From Carettochelys insculpta (Eukaryota; Chordata; Testudines; Carettochelyidae), in the NCBI RefSeq assembly GCF_033958435.1, contig NC_134138.1, positions 81,516,298 through 81,580,297 of the forward strand: a stretch of DNA of 64,000 bases, given 5' to 3'. Positions 9,291 through 21,535 of the stretch are shown here, piece after piece. Made by a program: the position numbers and the translations under genes. The notes beneath the pieces are model-generated. The model made no database searches. It saw only the letters and a list, made by a program, of their open reading frames with translations, and was not told the origin of the DNA. Every line of letters starts with the position of its first letter. Within the stretch, counting starts at the first letter, position 1.

Positions 9291-10875
9291 AGATACCAAG
9301 GTGCTGGGTACATGAGAAGTGTATAGAGAGATAATTAGTTTAGATAAAATGAGTTATCCACTTCTGTTCAAGATCACTTTTCTACTCTTTGCTTTGTCTG
9401 TACCAGGAACACTACCAATTTTTGCCTCAGCATTCCTCAGGTTGGACTGATTTAAATAAAAGCACTTTTAATCATTGATATTAATCATGATTTAATCAGC
9501 AAGCAGGAACCTTCATTTAAATAATTGGTTTTAATCTCATTTGGCATTTGAGCTTTTTCATTATTTTCCTAAGGAAGAATTAATTCTTACTGTTTGCTAA
9601 CCATTGAAATGTAGATTTGCAACCCAACATAGCCTTTACACCAAATTTCGTGCTTCTGTTTGCTAAACAAGATGATGTAGACATGACAATGTCCACACTA
9701 CAGGTATTCTAGCAGCCCAGCTATGTATTATAGCTATACGACCATAACCCCTTACGGCAGAGAGAGACCGGTAGAGACAGACTTGGCCAGGAGACAGAGA
9801 TTTTCCATCGCTGTAGGTTTTCCACCTCCCCAGGTGATGGCAGCTGAGTTGACAGAAACCTTTCATTGGCTTGTCTGCGTTTGGACAGGGGTTAGGTGGG
9901 CATTGCTAGAGCACACAATGATGATTTTTCACATTCCTCTGCATTGCAGTTATATTTGCCTCAATTGTAAGTGTAAATCCATCCTATCTGTAGCCACATC
10001 TATGTTATGCTATGTAGTTATTTAAGTCAATTTGTTTAGATTCAGAATTTTTATATTTCTCTGCTAACTTAGAAAATGGCAAGTGATGCCTTTATTTATT
10101 GCACTAATTATTTTGTTTACAATTTGTAAAAGCTCCATTTGGACGAAAATTGGAATGCAATTTAAAAAGTGCAGACAGCATGCAAAAATAGTTAAGTAAA
10201 AACTACCTTAAATATTCTGGATACATAAGAAAGATTTTATCAAAACATGTTTTGCATTTAAAAATAACTGATTTGTTAAAGAATGGAAGTGTTATCTCTA
10301 GTTAGTAATTGAACAGAATGTTTCTGGTCCCCATGTCATTCAGGATTTTAGAACTAATAGCTGTCATCTTCTCACATCTAGTTTTTGTTCACAGACTCTG
10401 TGAGGCAAACAAGATTTTCTGCTGTATCAACCCCCAGTCAATCTCTTGAGCTAGGCATTGAAGTGAAGTATCTGAATAAAGAGAAATGAAGAAAATATTC
10501 TCTGCTGTTGAAAGTTAGTTCAGAATGCCCTTCAGTAACCTTTGGTTCCGGGTGCTTAGCCATGACTTCCACCTGCTCAGTGCTTTGACTTTTAAATAAA
10601 GTTCAGTAGCAAACATGTACTGCTTAACATTAACTTTTAAATTTAAATTGCATTAGTTTAGTAGATGATAGTAGGTTTAGCCCTTAATATAGGTAGTCAT
10701 AATTTCATATTTAATGTTAAACAGATTTTTAAAAAGAAAGAGAGATATTTAATTATTTTTAAATCTAATATTTTAAGTCAATTTTTATCCACTTTGAAAT
10801 TCCTTGTTAAACAGGACACTACACTGATGGTTAGGCCTGCTATGTTTTCAGTCAGTGTTTGGCAATTCACAAAAC
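9291..10875. other. Anonymous A+T-rich DNA with a possible MITE
   Basis: No gene recognised. At about 9675-10010 the stretch starting ATGTCCACACTACAGG and ending near CTGTAGCCACATC has terminus-like ends in inverted orientation and is possibly a decayed MITE. The rest is unassigned. Confidence 0.3.
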
Positions 10876-10885
10876 TTTTGTTTGA

Positions 10886-11384
10886 GAGGTAACAGAGGAA
10901 GCCGTGCTAGTCTATACACTATCAAAACAAAAAGCAGCCAAGTAGCACTTTAAAGACTAGGAAAATAGTTTATTAGGTGAGCTTTCGTGGGACAGACCCA
11001 CTTCTTCAGACCATAGCCAGACCAGAACAGACTCAATATTTAAGACACAGAGAACCAAAAACAGTAAGCAAGGAGGACAAATCAGAAAAAGATAATCAAG
11101 GTGAGCAAATCAGAGAGTGGAGAGGTGGGGGGGAGGTCAAGAATTAGATTGGCTCAGTCTAATTCTTGACCTTCCCCCCCACCCCTCCACTCTCTGATTT
11201 GCTCACCTTGATTATCTTTTTCTGATTTGTCCTCCTTGCTCACTGTTTTTGGTTCTCTGTGTCTTAAATATTGAGTCTGTTCTGGTCTGGCTATGGTCTG
11301 AAGAAGTGGGTCTGTCCCACGAAAGCTCACCTAATAAACTATTTTCCTAGTCTTTAAAGTGCTACTTGGCTGCTTTTTGTTTTG
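10886..11384. mobile_element. Inverted-repeat element with hammerhead-like motif (Penelope-like terminal repeat pair?)
   Basis: 10923-11384 is a near-perfect inverted repeat of about 231 bp per arm, centre 11153/11154. A 36-bp single-copy tail (10887-10922) is on the left. TTTTGTTTGA at 10876-10885 and again at 11380-11389 looks like a target duplication, though the right copy merges with the element's own T/G-rich end. The right arm contains CTGAAGA (11298-11304), one extra A, a hairpin GTGGG..CCCAC (11306-11320) and GAAA (11321-11324), resembling the core of a hammerhead ribozyme. Penelope-like elements are known to carry hammerheads and to insert as inverted repeats; that assignment is inference. 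Confidence 0.6.
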
Positions 11385-11389
11385 TTTGA

Positions 11390-13450
11390 AAGGTATTGTA
11401 TATTCTGTCAGATGTGTGAATGGCCAATCTATTTTAATTTTGATCTTTTTCAGTGACCAGGTTGAAATCTTAAGGTAAAATAAAAAAAGCTGAACACTTT
11501 TCAAGGTCAACAGTTTTTTTAAAGCCTACTGATGATAACACTTTTAAAGACAAACCAAGATATAAGAAGGTACCATATTTCAAAGAATCATTTGAACATT
11601 TTTAAAGCAACCATCTGCACTTAAACATCAATAATTTAGAGCCTTATTTCCAACACTTTTCAATTGTCCTTGATTTTACATGCTTCTCTGCAAAAAAGAA
11701 TGCAAAGTTTGATGAAAAGGCATATTCTTACACTAATATTTATAAATATTTTTGTTTGTATTTCCGTAGCATCAAAAGATCATATCAGCATTGCATCCTT
11801 ATCATAGTTGTCCCTGTACTGAGTCATGGTAAAAGATCCCTTAAAGTACATTTGCATGTTTTCCCACTCAATATAGTTCAGTGTCTTTAAAATGCAGGCT
11901 AGGAGAGATTAAACTAAGATAAATATGGTATTTTAAGAGTCTTTCCACTCTGATTATGCTCTATTAAACATTTATTTATAGTTGCTCTTTGCTAGTTATT
12001 GGCTATTTGATAGAAGCATATTTTTCTTGAGAACCTTCAGACTTTGGAACTGTAAAACCAAGTGAGTAAGAGTGAGAAACGACAGTGAAGTATTGCAAAA
12101 TATACAAGCTTAAAGAAGCACGAGTTAAGGAAGTGAATACAGTAGATATAATTTTGCCAAAGGATTACCCTTGATGCAAACAGTTAGCTGGGAGAAATTT
12201 GATTGTGACATTTAATGTACCAATCATTAGAAATTTTCTTGTTAGACATTGATGCTAAGTGTGTGATATAAGATATACACAGTCACTTACATGGAAAGCT
12301 TATTTTCCCTCTGGAATAGCTTTTAGATGTTGCTAATACAGACTGAGGAGCATATGGACGTGTCCAGGGATCCACAAAGTTAAGTGACGTCTGCAGTGCA
12401 ATATTATATGAAGTATTTATCATTATCTTTTGAAGAAAGGGACAGAAATAGATAGGGTCCGAAGGGTAGGGATAACTAATGGTTTATAATGGGAAGAACA
12501 AACAGATGGGTTAAACTTTTGTGCACAATTACATGGAAACAATAGATAAAAATAGCACAGCAAAAATAAGGCACAGCTGTGCCTCCCTCATAAACATGCA
12601 GGGAAATGTTGGCTATTATTATTATTACCTGACTGTAAATATCCAATTGAATGACAGTAGTTTATTGTCTCTACTCTAGAGCTTGTCTGATTGAGAGTTA
12701 TGATCCAAGCCACATCTTTTTATCAACACTGATACTGATCGCTCCTTTTGGTCTTACTATTCTTCTACCTTCATTAGTCAAGAAAATGGTTACATAATCT
12801 CTTTTAAAAGAAGTCACATTATTGGTGAGCACTTACCCAATGAATAATCCCACTGATTTCAGTACAATCACTCAAATAAGTACAAGGCCCCACAATCCAG
12901 TCTTGAATGATATTCACACTCAAGTCCCCAAAAAGCCACATGTGGTTAGTGGCTAGTGAGTTGGACACAATGGCAAGAGTAGACTGGCTCCCAGCCAGCA
13001 AAACTGGATTAGCAGGGGAGAGGTTTTCTGGGCAAGAAAATCACCTTTCATGAGCTTGTGCTCTAATGGGAAACTGACAAGGGTGTCCCCTGACAAAGGG
13101 AGATAAAAAGTTATGAACAGAGAGGAACTGATCTGTCTGGAGTCTTTGGGACATTTTTTCTGGAACTCAGGAAGGAGAGAGAAGCAACCAAAAAGCAAGG
13201 GACCTGTGTTCCTGAGCCTAAATGGTCTCAAGGACTCAATAGGGTCAAAGTGATGAATTGTACTTTGCTTCTCATCAGCTTTGTTATCTTTGCTCTTCAA
13301 GGTCCAACTCACAAACCATGCACTGAAGTGGCAGAACTCTGGGAAACATAAAAGACCCTAGTGCCAGCCCAAAGAATGCCCAGAACTGGTGAGGAAACAG
13401 AGGCAAAGAAGTCAGTGTAATTTCGTGATGTGTATGATCTATGCTGTCCT
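11390..13450. other. Anonymous A+T-rich DNA, no gene seen
   Basis: About 2 kb without a recognisable coding segment or repeat. A short ATT microsatellite is at 12615-12627. Short open frames at 12819-13312 show no domain and are not supported. Confidence 0.35.
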
Positions 13451-14200
13451 GTGCCTTATAGATTGAAGGAAAAGAGGAGCTTAAAAATGTTAAGAGTTGG
13501 GCAGAGTGCCTTTTTGTTTGAATGCTTTATAGCTATAAACCCATCTCTGGACAGCCAACCAGAAGCTTCATACCTGGGGTATCCCTGGTTTAAGCAACTG
13601 GGGTCTTTTACGGCACAGTGCTGGCCCTGGGATCCCCAAGTAGGTGAACTTAGGGGCTCCATTTCCATAAACTAGCAGCACACTGAGAGTCAGTACCCAG
13701 GAGAGGGGCCAGAGAAGTCACAGAGGAAGCAGTGCTGCAGTCTGCTGAGGACCAGGGAGGTGAAAACCACTCACAGATCCAGGGAGAACCCAAAGCTTCC
13801 TATCACATCCTCCAGTGAGCAATTAGCAAAGGGTTGCTGGACAGATCTATGATAGCCATCCTGCACACACCCTTCTGGAGCAGGACAGCAGTGGTTCTAC
13901 CTCTGTTCTCTTCCAGGCCTTCAGCTGATCGACCCAGCCTCCAACACCTGATGGACTGAGGTGACACAGCCCTTAAGCTAGGTCACTTAAAAGCTCCACC
14001 CCTTCCGGAGTCTTCCTCAGTGCCTGGTCCCAGTTGCATTCCCTCCTTTAGAGAGGGAGCTGTAGGGCAGCTCTCCCCCCACAACTAGGACTCAAGCGAG
14101 TGGGGCTGTCCCTGACAGAGGTCAAAGGGTGGGACCGATTGGTTACCCCAGCAGCCGATTAGCCTTTTCTTGACTTGTGAGGTTTGTACACCCCATCACA
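13450..14200 (-). mobile_element. LTR retrotransposon fragment, antisense (Ty3/Gypsy-like LTR)
   Basis: Read on the minus strand, it starts at 14200 with TGTGATGGGGTGTACAAACC, a TG-initial LTR start, continues through a G+C-rich U3-like region and a TATA-like TTTTAAG near 13987, and passes into purine-rich leader-like sequence. The left border is not resolved. I associate this LTR type with turtle Gypsy elements from memory. No gag or pol is present. Confidence 0.5.
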
Positions 14201-14461
14201 AAGACTCCCAGCACTTCATGCCATTAGGTATTATGCAAAGAATACACAATGGATTGAGAAGAGGCTACATGGATGATTTTATTTTTATTCCATTGCCCTT
14301 TTGCACCTTCTACCTGACAGCCATATTCTTCTGTCTGTGACCCTCACCTGCACAAACAACAGTTTCCTGGGGGTGGGGGAGCCCATTTGGAAAGGTGATT
14401 GAACTGTAGAATATTAGATTTTTAAAACAACTAGTAACAACGTCTGTTCCTATGTTTCCTT

Positions 14462-14624
14462 GCAACCAGTTGAATGGATGCTGTGGCAGCTCTTTTGCTG
14501 GAGGTTTTTCAGAAGGAGGCTGGGTGGCTATCTGTTTTGGATGGTTTAGACAAAGAAGACCAACATCTTGGCAGGGGGTTTGACAATACGATCATTGCAG
14601 TCCATTCTAACCCTCTGATTCTAT
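14462..14624 (+). mobile_element. CR1 LINE 3' tail fragment
   Basis: The stretch GGAGGTTTTTCAGAAGGAGG then CTGGGTGGCTATCTG and the end CCTCTGATTCTATGACT match the CR1 C-terminal and 3' UTR pattern. Confidence 0.72.
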
Positions 14625-14929
14625 GACTTTTGTCCAATTGGATAATATTTGGTATTCTTTTCAGAAGTTCAGCTCTGTACTGGTAGTATGTTGCATTGTA
14701 GAGAATATCGGTCTTATTTCACTCCCTATGGTGGCATGTGGTGTCAAAGAGTTTGAGTCCATAGAAAAGATGCTCCAAATCTCTTGTCTCATGAATGTTG
14801 CTAGTCTATGCTTTGGGTGGTGTTGGCTTGCTGCTAAGTGAGTCTCTTGTAATGCTAAGACATCAACCTTTTACTCATACAGCAGGTTGGACAAGCAATC
14901 ATATTTTGGCAGAGAGGTGCTTCTGTGTT
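14625..14929. other. Anonymous DNA
   Basis: A 72-codon open frame (14623-14841) is present but shows no domain, motif or repeat similarity that I recognise; it is probably chance. Confidence 0.3.
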
Positions 14930-17288
14930 GAGTTGGCATACTTCTGGGCATGAGACTAGATTTTGCACTGGAGAGGGCCATTTGCTTCAATCAGTGACTT
15001 TATGATCAGCAGCTGTAAGCCACTAAATGATTCCTGGCCCATACCAGCTCAACCTAATCAGTCACCCTTCAAGAGGGGTCAGAGACTTCAATAACCATCT
15101 TACATCCTGGCATTATGACAACCATGCTGCAAACAGACAACTTTTTGAATGAGTCTTGAATCAAGACAAAAGTCCATTATTGGATTCTGTGCAGCCAGCA
15201 GCATTCCATTACACAAGATGGAGAAGCCTATTTGCTGGACTTGTGCTGCATTCCCTGTCACTGCAGCTCACGGACCCAACTGGCAGAAAAAATTGTCCTT
15301 GGTGGTTTTCTGTGCTGCTAACACCATCCTGTTGTCATATATACTGGTCTCCAAAGTTCTCCAAATCACATCACCACTAAACCTGCATTGGGACTTCAGG
15401 AAGGCCTATTGGAAGGTGCCATGGGAAACACAGAGAAAGTGATGTAATGAATGCCTGTGAACACAGCCAATTATGACAACCTCATTGATTGCCTGAAAGT
15501 GGCTGCAAAAAGGAACACTCAGTGCGGCTACAGGGAAGCCTACACTCCCTTCTGGTTGGCAGAGAGTGAGGCACTCCTAATGGGGTACAGGACAACAACA
15601 GGTAACCATGCTGCTGCAATCATACACACAGAATCACTGAACTTCATTAAACATAGGTGATAAAGCATAGTTTTCACCCAATCAAATACAAACTCCTAGA
15701 GATTTCTCTGCAATCTTGGTGGTGCTCATCCTCTTCAAAATGGAATGTCACGTGTTACAGCTGACTCCATCCCACTTAAACGCTCCTGAATTTCAACGCT
15801 TGCACAGATTGTCATTAGAAAAAGAAAGCCGAGAAGGAGCATTGTCACTCCCTGTCTGATTGCCCAGATACATCAAACATATCAAAGCCATTCACTGGAG
15901 GAGAGGTGGGGAAGGCCATAACACTCACAAAGTTGGCTAGGGGTGTCCCCACGTGCCATCTTCCCAGACTATCTGAAAAACCTTAGCTCATCATGGCTAC
16001 AACTGTAGGATGTGCTTCTTTGACCACCATCTATGCCTTTGGCTAAAGCAAAGGTAACCGCATTCCTGACACCAGGAAACACAGCTGACAAACTGAAAAA
16101 CAATCATCTGACATTGTTATTATGTCTAATGTAAAAGCTCTTGGAAATGATAGTTCTCCAAAGACTTACGTCCATCTTTGAAGACTACATCCCTACAAAG
16201 CAATCAGGGCTTAGACTGGGATGGAGCATATACAATTAGATAATGGATGGATGACCTACATCAAACCCAAACATCACTCATGGGTTCAGAACAGTATCTG
16301 TCTTTGTGTGCTTATATTTTGGCATACAGCACGATTTGACAGGATGGTCAGCTTCTGAAAGTGCATTGAGGAACACTGGCATGCTTCTGGACAGTTATGC
16401 TCATCAGCTGCAAGTTTGACGTACATCTAACGGAACAGACTAGCAGTTTTGTTTGTTTTTTTTTTAATTGAAGAACAAGCTGTTACAGGGATCCATCTCG
16501 GCATCCCAGCTTTTCCATATTTATATCAGCAATATGCCATTGACCTACTCATGGAAATTTGGATATGTGGATAATCTCATGCTAGCCATCCAAAGGAACC
16601 CTTTCATCCAAGTGGAATGCATCTTCATAGATGTTCTGAAAAAAAACTGGACAACTATTGGTTATGGTGACTCCAACCAAATGCTCAAACAGTTGTCTCC
16701 ACGTTTCACCTAAGCAATCGATATACAAAGGTGTGCCTGCATGTCATCTTCCACAGCATCAAACTCAGGCACGAGAATTTCCTGAAATAGCTCAGAGTCA
16801 TTCTGGATCATAGCCTCACGTATCAGTAATATCTGATGAGTTCACTGCCAAGATAAAAGCTAGGAACAATATGCTCCATGAACCCGTCATGATCAGCTGA
16901 AGAGCAGCTGTTCATACCTTATAGACAGCTTCTTTGGCCCTTATTTTCAGCAGCTGAATATTGCACACCCGTATGGCAAATAGTATACCTGTGGAACTTG
17001 TTGACTTGCAACTGACTGAATACTGCCATGAGAATTGTCAGAGGTTTGCTGGAATAGTCTAGCTTCCCATCCTTGTGCAGATCTTACCACCATCTTTCAA
17101 AAGTAAAAACAACAATATTACAAGAGTTTGCCTGTGAGATAAGAAATACACACTTGCCCATCTCTGAAGATCTTCAACTTCCCTCCCCTTTCTGAGATGC
17201 CACCTTAAATCTAGAAAACCCTTCTGGTTAGCAGTCAAAGTTTGTTGCCAAAAACATTTGACAGAGGCTATCGGCGCTGTGAAATACA
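14930..17288 (+). pseudogene. Decayed non-LTR retrotransposon (endonuclease plus reverse transcriptase), non-CR1
   Basis: A LINE polyprotein gene traced in pieces, all on +. The endonuclease C-terminus appears at about 15150-15410 (FHYTRWRSLF, then HWDFRKAYWK). A linker reads RNTQCGYREAYTPFWLAESEALL (split across 15451-15660). Reverse transcriptase palm starts near 16130 (LLEMIVLQRLTSIFEDYIP). QGSISASQLFHIYISNMP and the catalytic box FGYVDNLMLAIQ follow in 16468-16713, where YVDN replaces the usual YADD. The thumb region reads VILDHSLTYQ and AAEYCTPVW (to about 17080). Frameshifts and stops separate nearly every piece. It resembles RT fragments commonly labelled 'mobile element jockey' in databases; the clade is not settled from here. 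MITE debris cuts off its 3' end at 17289. Confidence 0.75.
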
Positions 17289-17560
17289 CAGCCAACTTCG
17301 AAATTCCCTTACTACCAAAACAAACTGTCCAGACTGCCTGTCAGCACTTCGAAGTTAGCAGCTTTGAAATTTGCATGGCCACTATTATGCTAATGAGGCA
17401 CTGCACATGCATGGCAGCACCTCACTGATATTCCCCGGTCCGTGTCATTTCCATGCCCCCTTCAAAGAGGGGGCTAGTGTAGAGACAGCCTTGATGACAA
17501 CTCAGTTATTTCAAAATAACCACTGTTATTTTGGAAGAACTGGGTAGTGTAGCCATAGCC
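17289..17560. mobile_element. Two abutting MITE fragments
   Basis: 17289-17490 holds CTTCGAAATTCCCTTA, a TATGCTAATGAGGCACTG block and the end GGGGGCTAGTGTAGAGACAGCC, the right part of the family seen whole at 38778-39207. 17491-17560 has TTATTTCAAAATAACC and ends GTAGTGTAGCCATAGCC, the right part of the TATTTTGAAATA family (44606-44993). Both lack left ends. Confidence 0.65.
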
Positions 17561-18015
17561 TTAGAGTGCATCTGTCTGTCTGTCTGTTTGCATGTGCTAT
17601 GTTTGTTCAAGAACTCCTGTTAAAATGTAAGAACTACAACTGTGAAATTTGGTATGCAGCTTCCTCTTACTCTAACTTAAACCAAGAAGGGTTTGGTTGT
17701 GCCTGGGAAGTGGGAAGTGTCTGGAATCCCAGGATTTCCCAGAACATAAGAAGAGAGGGGCACTGACAGGAGGGATGACATACTGCAGACTCACCACTGG
17801 GGGCAGCGAGCACAGGGAACAGCCATACTTTAGAGTGACCACTGAAGGCAGCTGCAGCAGGGAAACAGCGGCCGCATGGAGACAGTGCTCTACCAGCCTC
17901 TGAACAAGTAAGTGCCCCCCCGACCAACAATCCTTTGGCACTCAGCCACTGTGCCACACAGGGGGAATGCTGTTGCTCTCAATATTGACCACCCCCGCAA
18001 TTACCCCACCTCCAA
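17561..18015. other. Anonymous DNA with a short CTGT microsatellite
   Basis: (CTGT)n covers about 17570-17587. Nothing else is recognised. Confidence 0.35.
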
Positions 18016-18019
18016 AGAC

Positions 18020-18930
18020 CTGGGACCGGGAACCCTGGCCCTGCCACCCCCAAGCTCATGCTGGGGCCAGGAAAGCAGCCTGGCATCCCGTCCTCCTGCC
18101 TCTGCAGCTCTCACCAGTGACAGGGAACAGCAGTGAAACTCTGGCTATGATGCCTCCCTGCACCTCTTGCGGGGGTGGGGAAAGCAGCCCAGCTCCAGCA
18201 TCCCTCCAAGGAAAGGCAGGGGTGGGGGCTGGGAGCCACAACCTGACCCAGCCCCCTTCCTGAGAAGAGGGGAGGGTGGACCTAACCTATCCCCTCCCCA
18301 GAAACAGGTGGTGGGGCAGAAGCCACAGCCTGACTTGCCCCACACTGGGAGATGGGCAGGGGGGCTGGGAGCCATGGCCCAAACTGCACCCTCTTGAAAC
18401 TAGGCTGGGGTGGGAGGACTGGGAGCTGCAGCCTAACTCAGCCCCTCCCCAAGAACAGGTGGCTGGCCAGGAACCATGGTCTGTCTTGCCCCCCCCCACC
18501 CCCGCCCACCAGGGACAGGTGGGGGAGCTGGAAGAAACAGTTTCACCCATCCCTGCCCCAAGGACGGGGGGGGGGCGGGCTGGAAGAAACAGTCTCACCC
18601 ATCTCTGTGCCCAGCTCCCCCACTCCTGCCCTAAGTCCCGCCTCATACTCAGCCCTGCACCCTCCTCCCTCTACTGTCTGTCCCCACCCTCTGCCCTGCA
18701 CCCTTCCCCTGCATCCTCAGCCCTTCCCCCAACTCTCCTAGCATCTCCCTGCCCTCTGGCACCCCCCACTCCATGGCCACACCTAACCTGCTGCCCTGAC
18801 CCATAACCAACCTCTGGCCATAACTCCTGTAACCCATCTCTGTGACCTGAGCCCCGCACCCACTGCCCTTGCTATTGCTTCCTCAGTCTCCCCACAGCTT
18901 CCTGCTCTGCCTCCTGCACTGTCTACTCCT
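18020..18930. repeat. Degenerate minisatellite (about 50-bp unit) followed by pyrimidine-rich tract
   Basis: Blocks of the form GGGAGCCA.(G)GCCTGACYCRGCCCC recur near 18230, 18318, 18368, 18422 and 18471, mostly about 50 bp apart, with oligo-G/C runs between. From about 18600 to 18930 the + strand is strongly C/T-rich with repeated CCCTGC/CACCCT words. Long open frames here are by-products of the repeat. Confidence 0.6.
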
Positions 18931-20890
18931 TTCTCCAAGCACCATTGCTGAAATAAAGCATATAAAGAGTTTCCTTTTAATCCCCACCCCCACCTCAAAA
19001 TTACTTCAGTTCAGGACCTGAGGAATGCGTGGTACATGTGCTGATTCTGAAATAAAGCTTAAATAACTAGAAAACTGTCAGGGTACAGGCTGTTTTTCCA
19101 AGATTTGACTAGTGTTCATGAAGGTTAAACAAAAAAACAACCAAAAAGCCCAACAAAACACTTTGAAGAAGTAATGGTAACAAAGTATCACATGTGGGAA
19201 GAGGAGCATGGAAGAACAAGTGCTTGAAAAGTTTTTAAAGTGAACAGTAGAACTTTACATGGTTAAACTCCTATCAACTCCTGGGTCCTTCTGCTGACTC
19301 GGTATAGGAAAAGCCAATTTATACTCTTTGTACTTCATCTTCCATTTACTACCAAACCTCCTTCCTCTCCATTTCACTTCCTCCTTAAAACACTCATCTG
19401 CCACAAGTTGTCTAATAAGAACCATCTAAAATTCTACACCACAATTAGGCTGAGCCTCAGACTCACACAAAATATCACGGGCATCTGGACCACTGCAGGT
19501 TTTATTCTGTGATCTACCTGCTTCTGCGTATTAGATCTGTGCTTTGCAGTGATGCAGCCCTGAGAACATGGACAATACACCCCTCCTCTGTTAATACTAG
19601 CAGTAGCCTATTGAATCATTGCTAGCTCAAACCTCAAAACTCCAAACAGCAAATACTCTCAATAAATAGTTTTGATAACTAGCAGAACAAAAAAGTTATT
19701 TCAACTTATATTTCCAAAATGATAAAATACAGTTACCGCCCTTGTGTTCGCACAGCATTAAATTGGAATCCATAATTATCCTACGGTCTTCAACAACAGA
19801 GGCAAATCAAAACGGAACCCCATTTAACGATAAGAGAGCAAGTATTTGTGAGTACTCCATGTGACCAGGGTTCAGTTTCAAGAATATAATAGTCTTTCAA
19901 CAGTCAGTCTGAAATTGAACACTGAAAAGAAGTGTGAGGCTGGGCTTTATTTAGTTAGCGACTGAAGTCAGTGGAAGTAAGGGGCCTACATACCGTTCAT
20001 TCAGCAACCTTTACATTGAATGGCACCTATTCTGGTGAATCACCTCACAGTGGGACCACTAGCAAGACTAGCACTCAAGAAGAGAAAGTACTGGGCCTCT
20101 GAGATACTTCAACAGATACTCGTCACCAAGCTGCAGGTGCTTCTGATTCAGAAAAACAATCTGTTACAAAGTGGCACAAATTGAGTAGCTATTACATTTG
20201 TGTATTTGCTGCATAGCCATGACATATTTTAAGGCTAAAAAAAATCTCACTAACTAGCATTAAGGCAATTTTTCATCTGACCAAAGGGCTGATCCATGCA
20301 GCCTTGTCAATACCAGCATGGTCTGAAATGCTAAACAATGTATTGTGCACCAAAGACAGTTGAGACAATGTTAAGAAAAAATATTATCCTTTTTGCTAAC
20401 TTTAACTAATATTTTTGGACTCCTTCACAGTGTCACCTCCAGGTCCTACAAAGAAACAGCTGGGTGTTAACATTGTGATCTCAGATACAGCATGCCCAGC
20501 TTTGTACTCCAATCCAATGGTGGCCTTATGTTTCCTCAGAAGGCCATTCATCTCTGAATGCTCTATGTACCTCCTGAAACTGGAAGAGAATAGCAGCCCC
20601 AACTGCAGCGATAGAAGGAGCAGACCGGGGACCACATTTACATTGCACAGGGGCCTGTGTGATGCGCATCTGATCTTGAGTTGACCCACAACTAAATTGT
20701 GGAAAACCCAGAATACAGTTGAAGAAAGAGTTGATGAAAAGGGGTTACCCACAAAAGAAAATATCATTGCCACTGATCAGTTAAATAATCAGAGCAGGTG
20801 GCTTTAAAAGGTCTGGGGACCCACTGTATTAAAGACAGCAAAAAGCTTAGGTAGAATAATTAAATTAATTAGTACCTTGACTGTGATAGG
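18931..20890. other. Anonymous A+T-rich DNA, no gene seen
   Basis: No domain-bearing frame or known repeat. The 123-codon minus frame at 20402-20773 has hydrophobic stretches but no start context, homologue or splice support that I recognise. Confidence 0.35.
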
Positions 20891-20899
20891 TTTTTACCT

Positions 20900-21535
20900 C
20901 TCTGGCTCCACCTTGGGTTGGGTGTAGCACCTTTCTTGTCTTGAATGCCTGTCTCTGGACAGAAGCATGATTGTAGTCCAGGTCTCACACGTGGGGTATA
21001 ACCCTCCAGCCATACTTCTTAGGGATCATCCCCTTCTTAGGGACCATCCCCTGAGGGGTAGGGGTGTGTGATGAAGTAGTGCAAAAGAAAAAGGCAAAAT
21101 ACTGCACAGTGCATGAGAAGGGCCAATTCACCAGGGTCTCACACAGGGTACAGACCAATAGTCCTTGGTAGGAAAGCCTGGTTCCTTGTCTCTTCCTGTC
21201 TAAACTACCAAGCCTCAGTCCCCTCAGGTCTTCAGAGGTAAAAGCAAAAAAAAAGCTGGTCCTTCTGCTTCCTCTGGAGGGTTAGTGGGGTGATGCTCTC
21301 ATGCACTTTCCACAGGAGACACCTCTCGGTCTCCAAGGTCAGGAAGTTCTAGGCACTCCTTCTGTTTGCTCCAGAATGCCAGCCAGCCTGAGCCAGGTGA
21401 CTCCTTTTTAGGGACCTGCCTTTCTCCAGCATTGACAAGCCTAACTGCAGTGGGTTGGGCCTGGCTAAGTCCAGGTGAGCTCTTTAACCCCTTCTCAACT
21501 GCTCCTGGACACAGCAACAGCAGCACAGATAATTG
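20900..21535 (-). mobile_element. Possible LTR-type repeat, antisense
   Basis: Moderately G+C-rich, with repeated TTCTTAGGGAYCATCCCC words. On the minus strand TTAAAGAGCTC and a later CTAAAAAGGAG could be promoter-like. It resembles the composition of the LTR copies at 36.6 and 53 kb but without clear alignment. Weak call. Confidence 0.25.

Noticed and set aside
20402..20773. 123-codon minus frame with hydrophobic segments
   Set aside because: No family recognised, no exon borders, A+T-rich surroundings; treated as chance.
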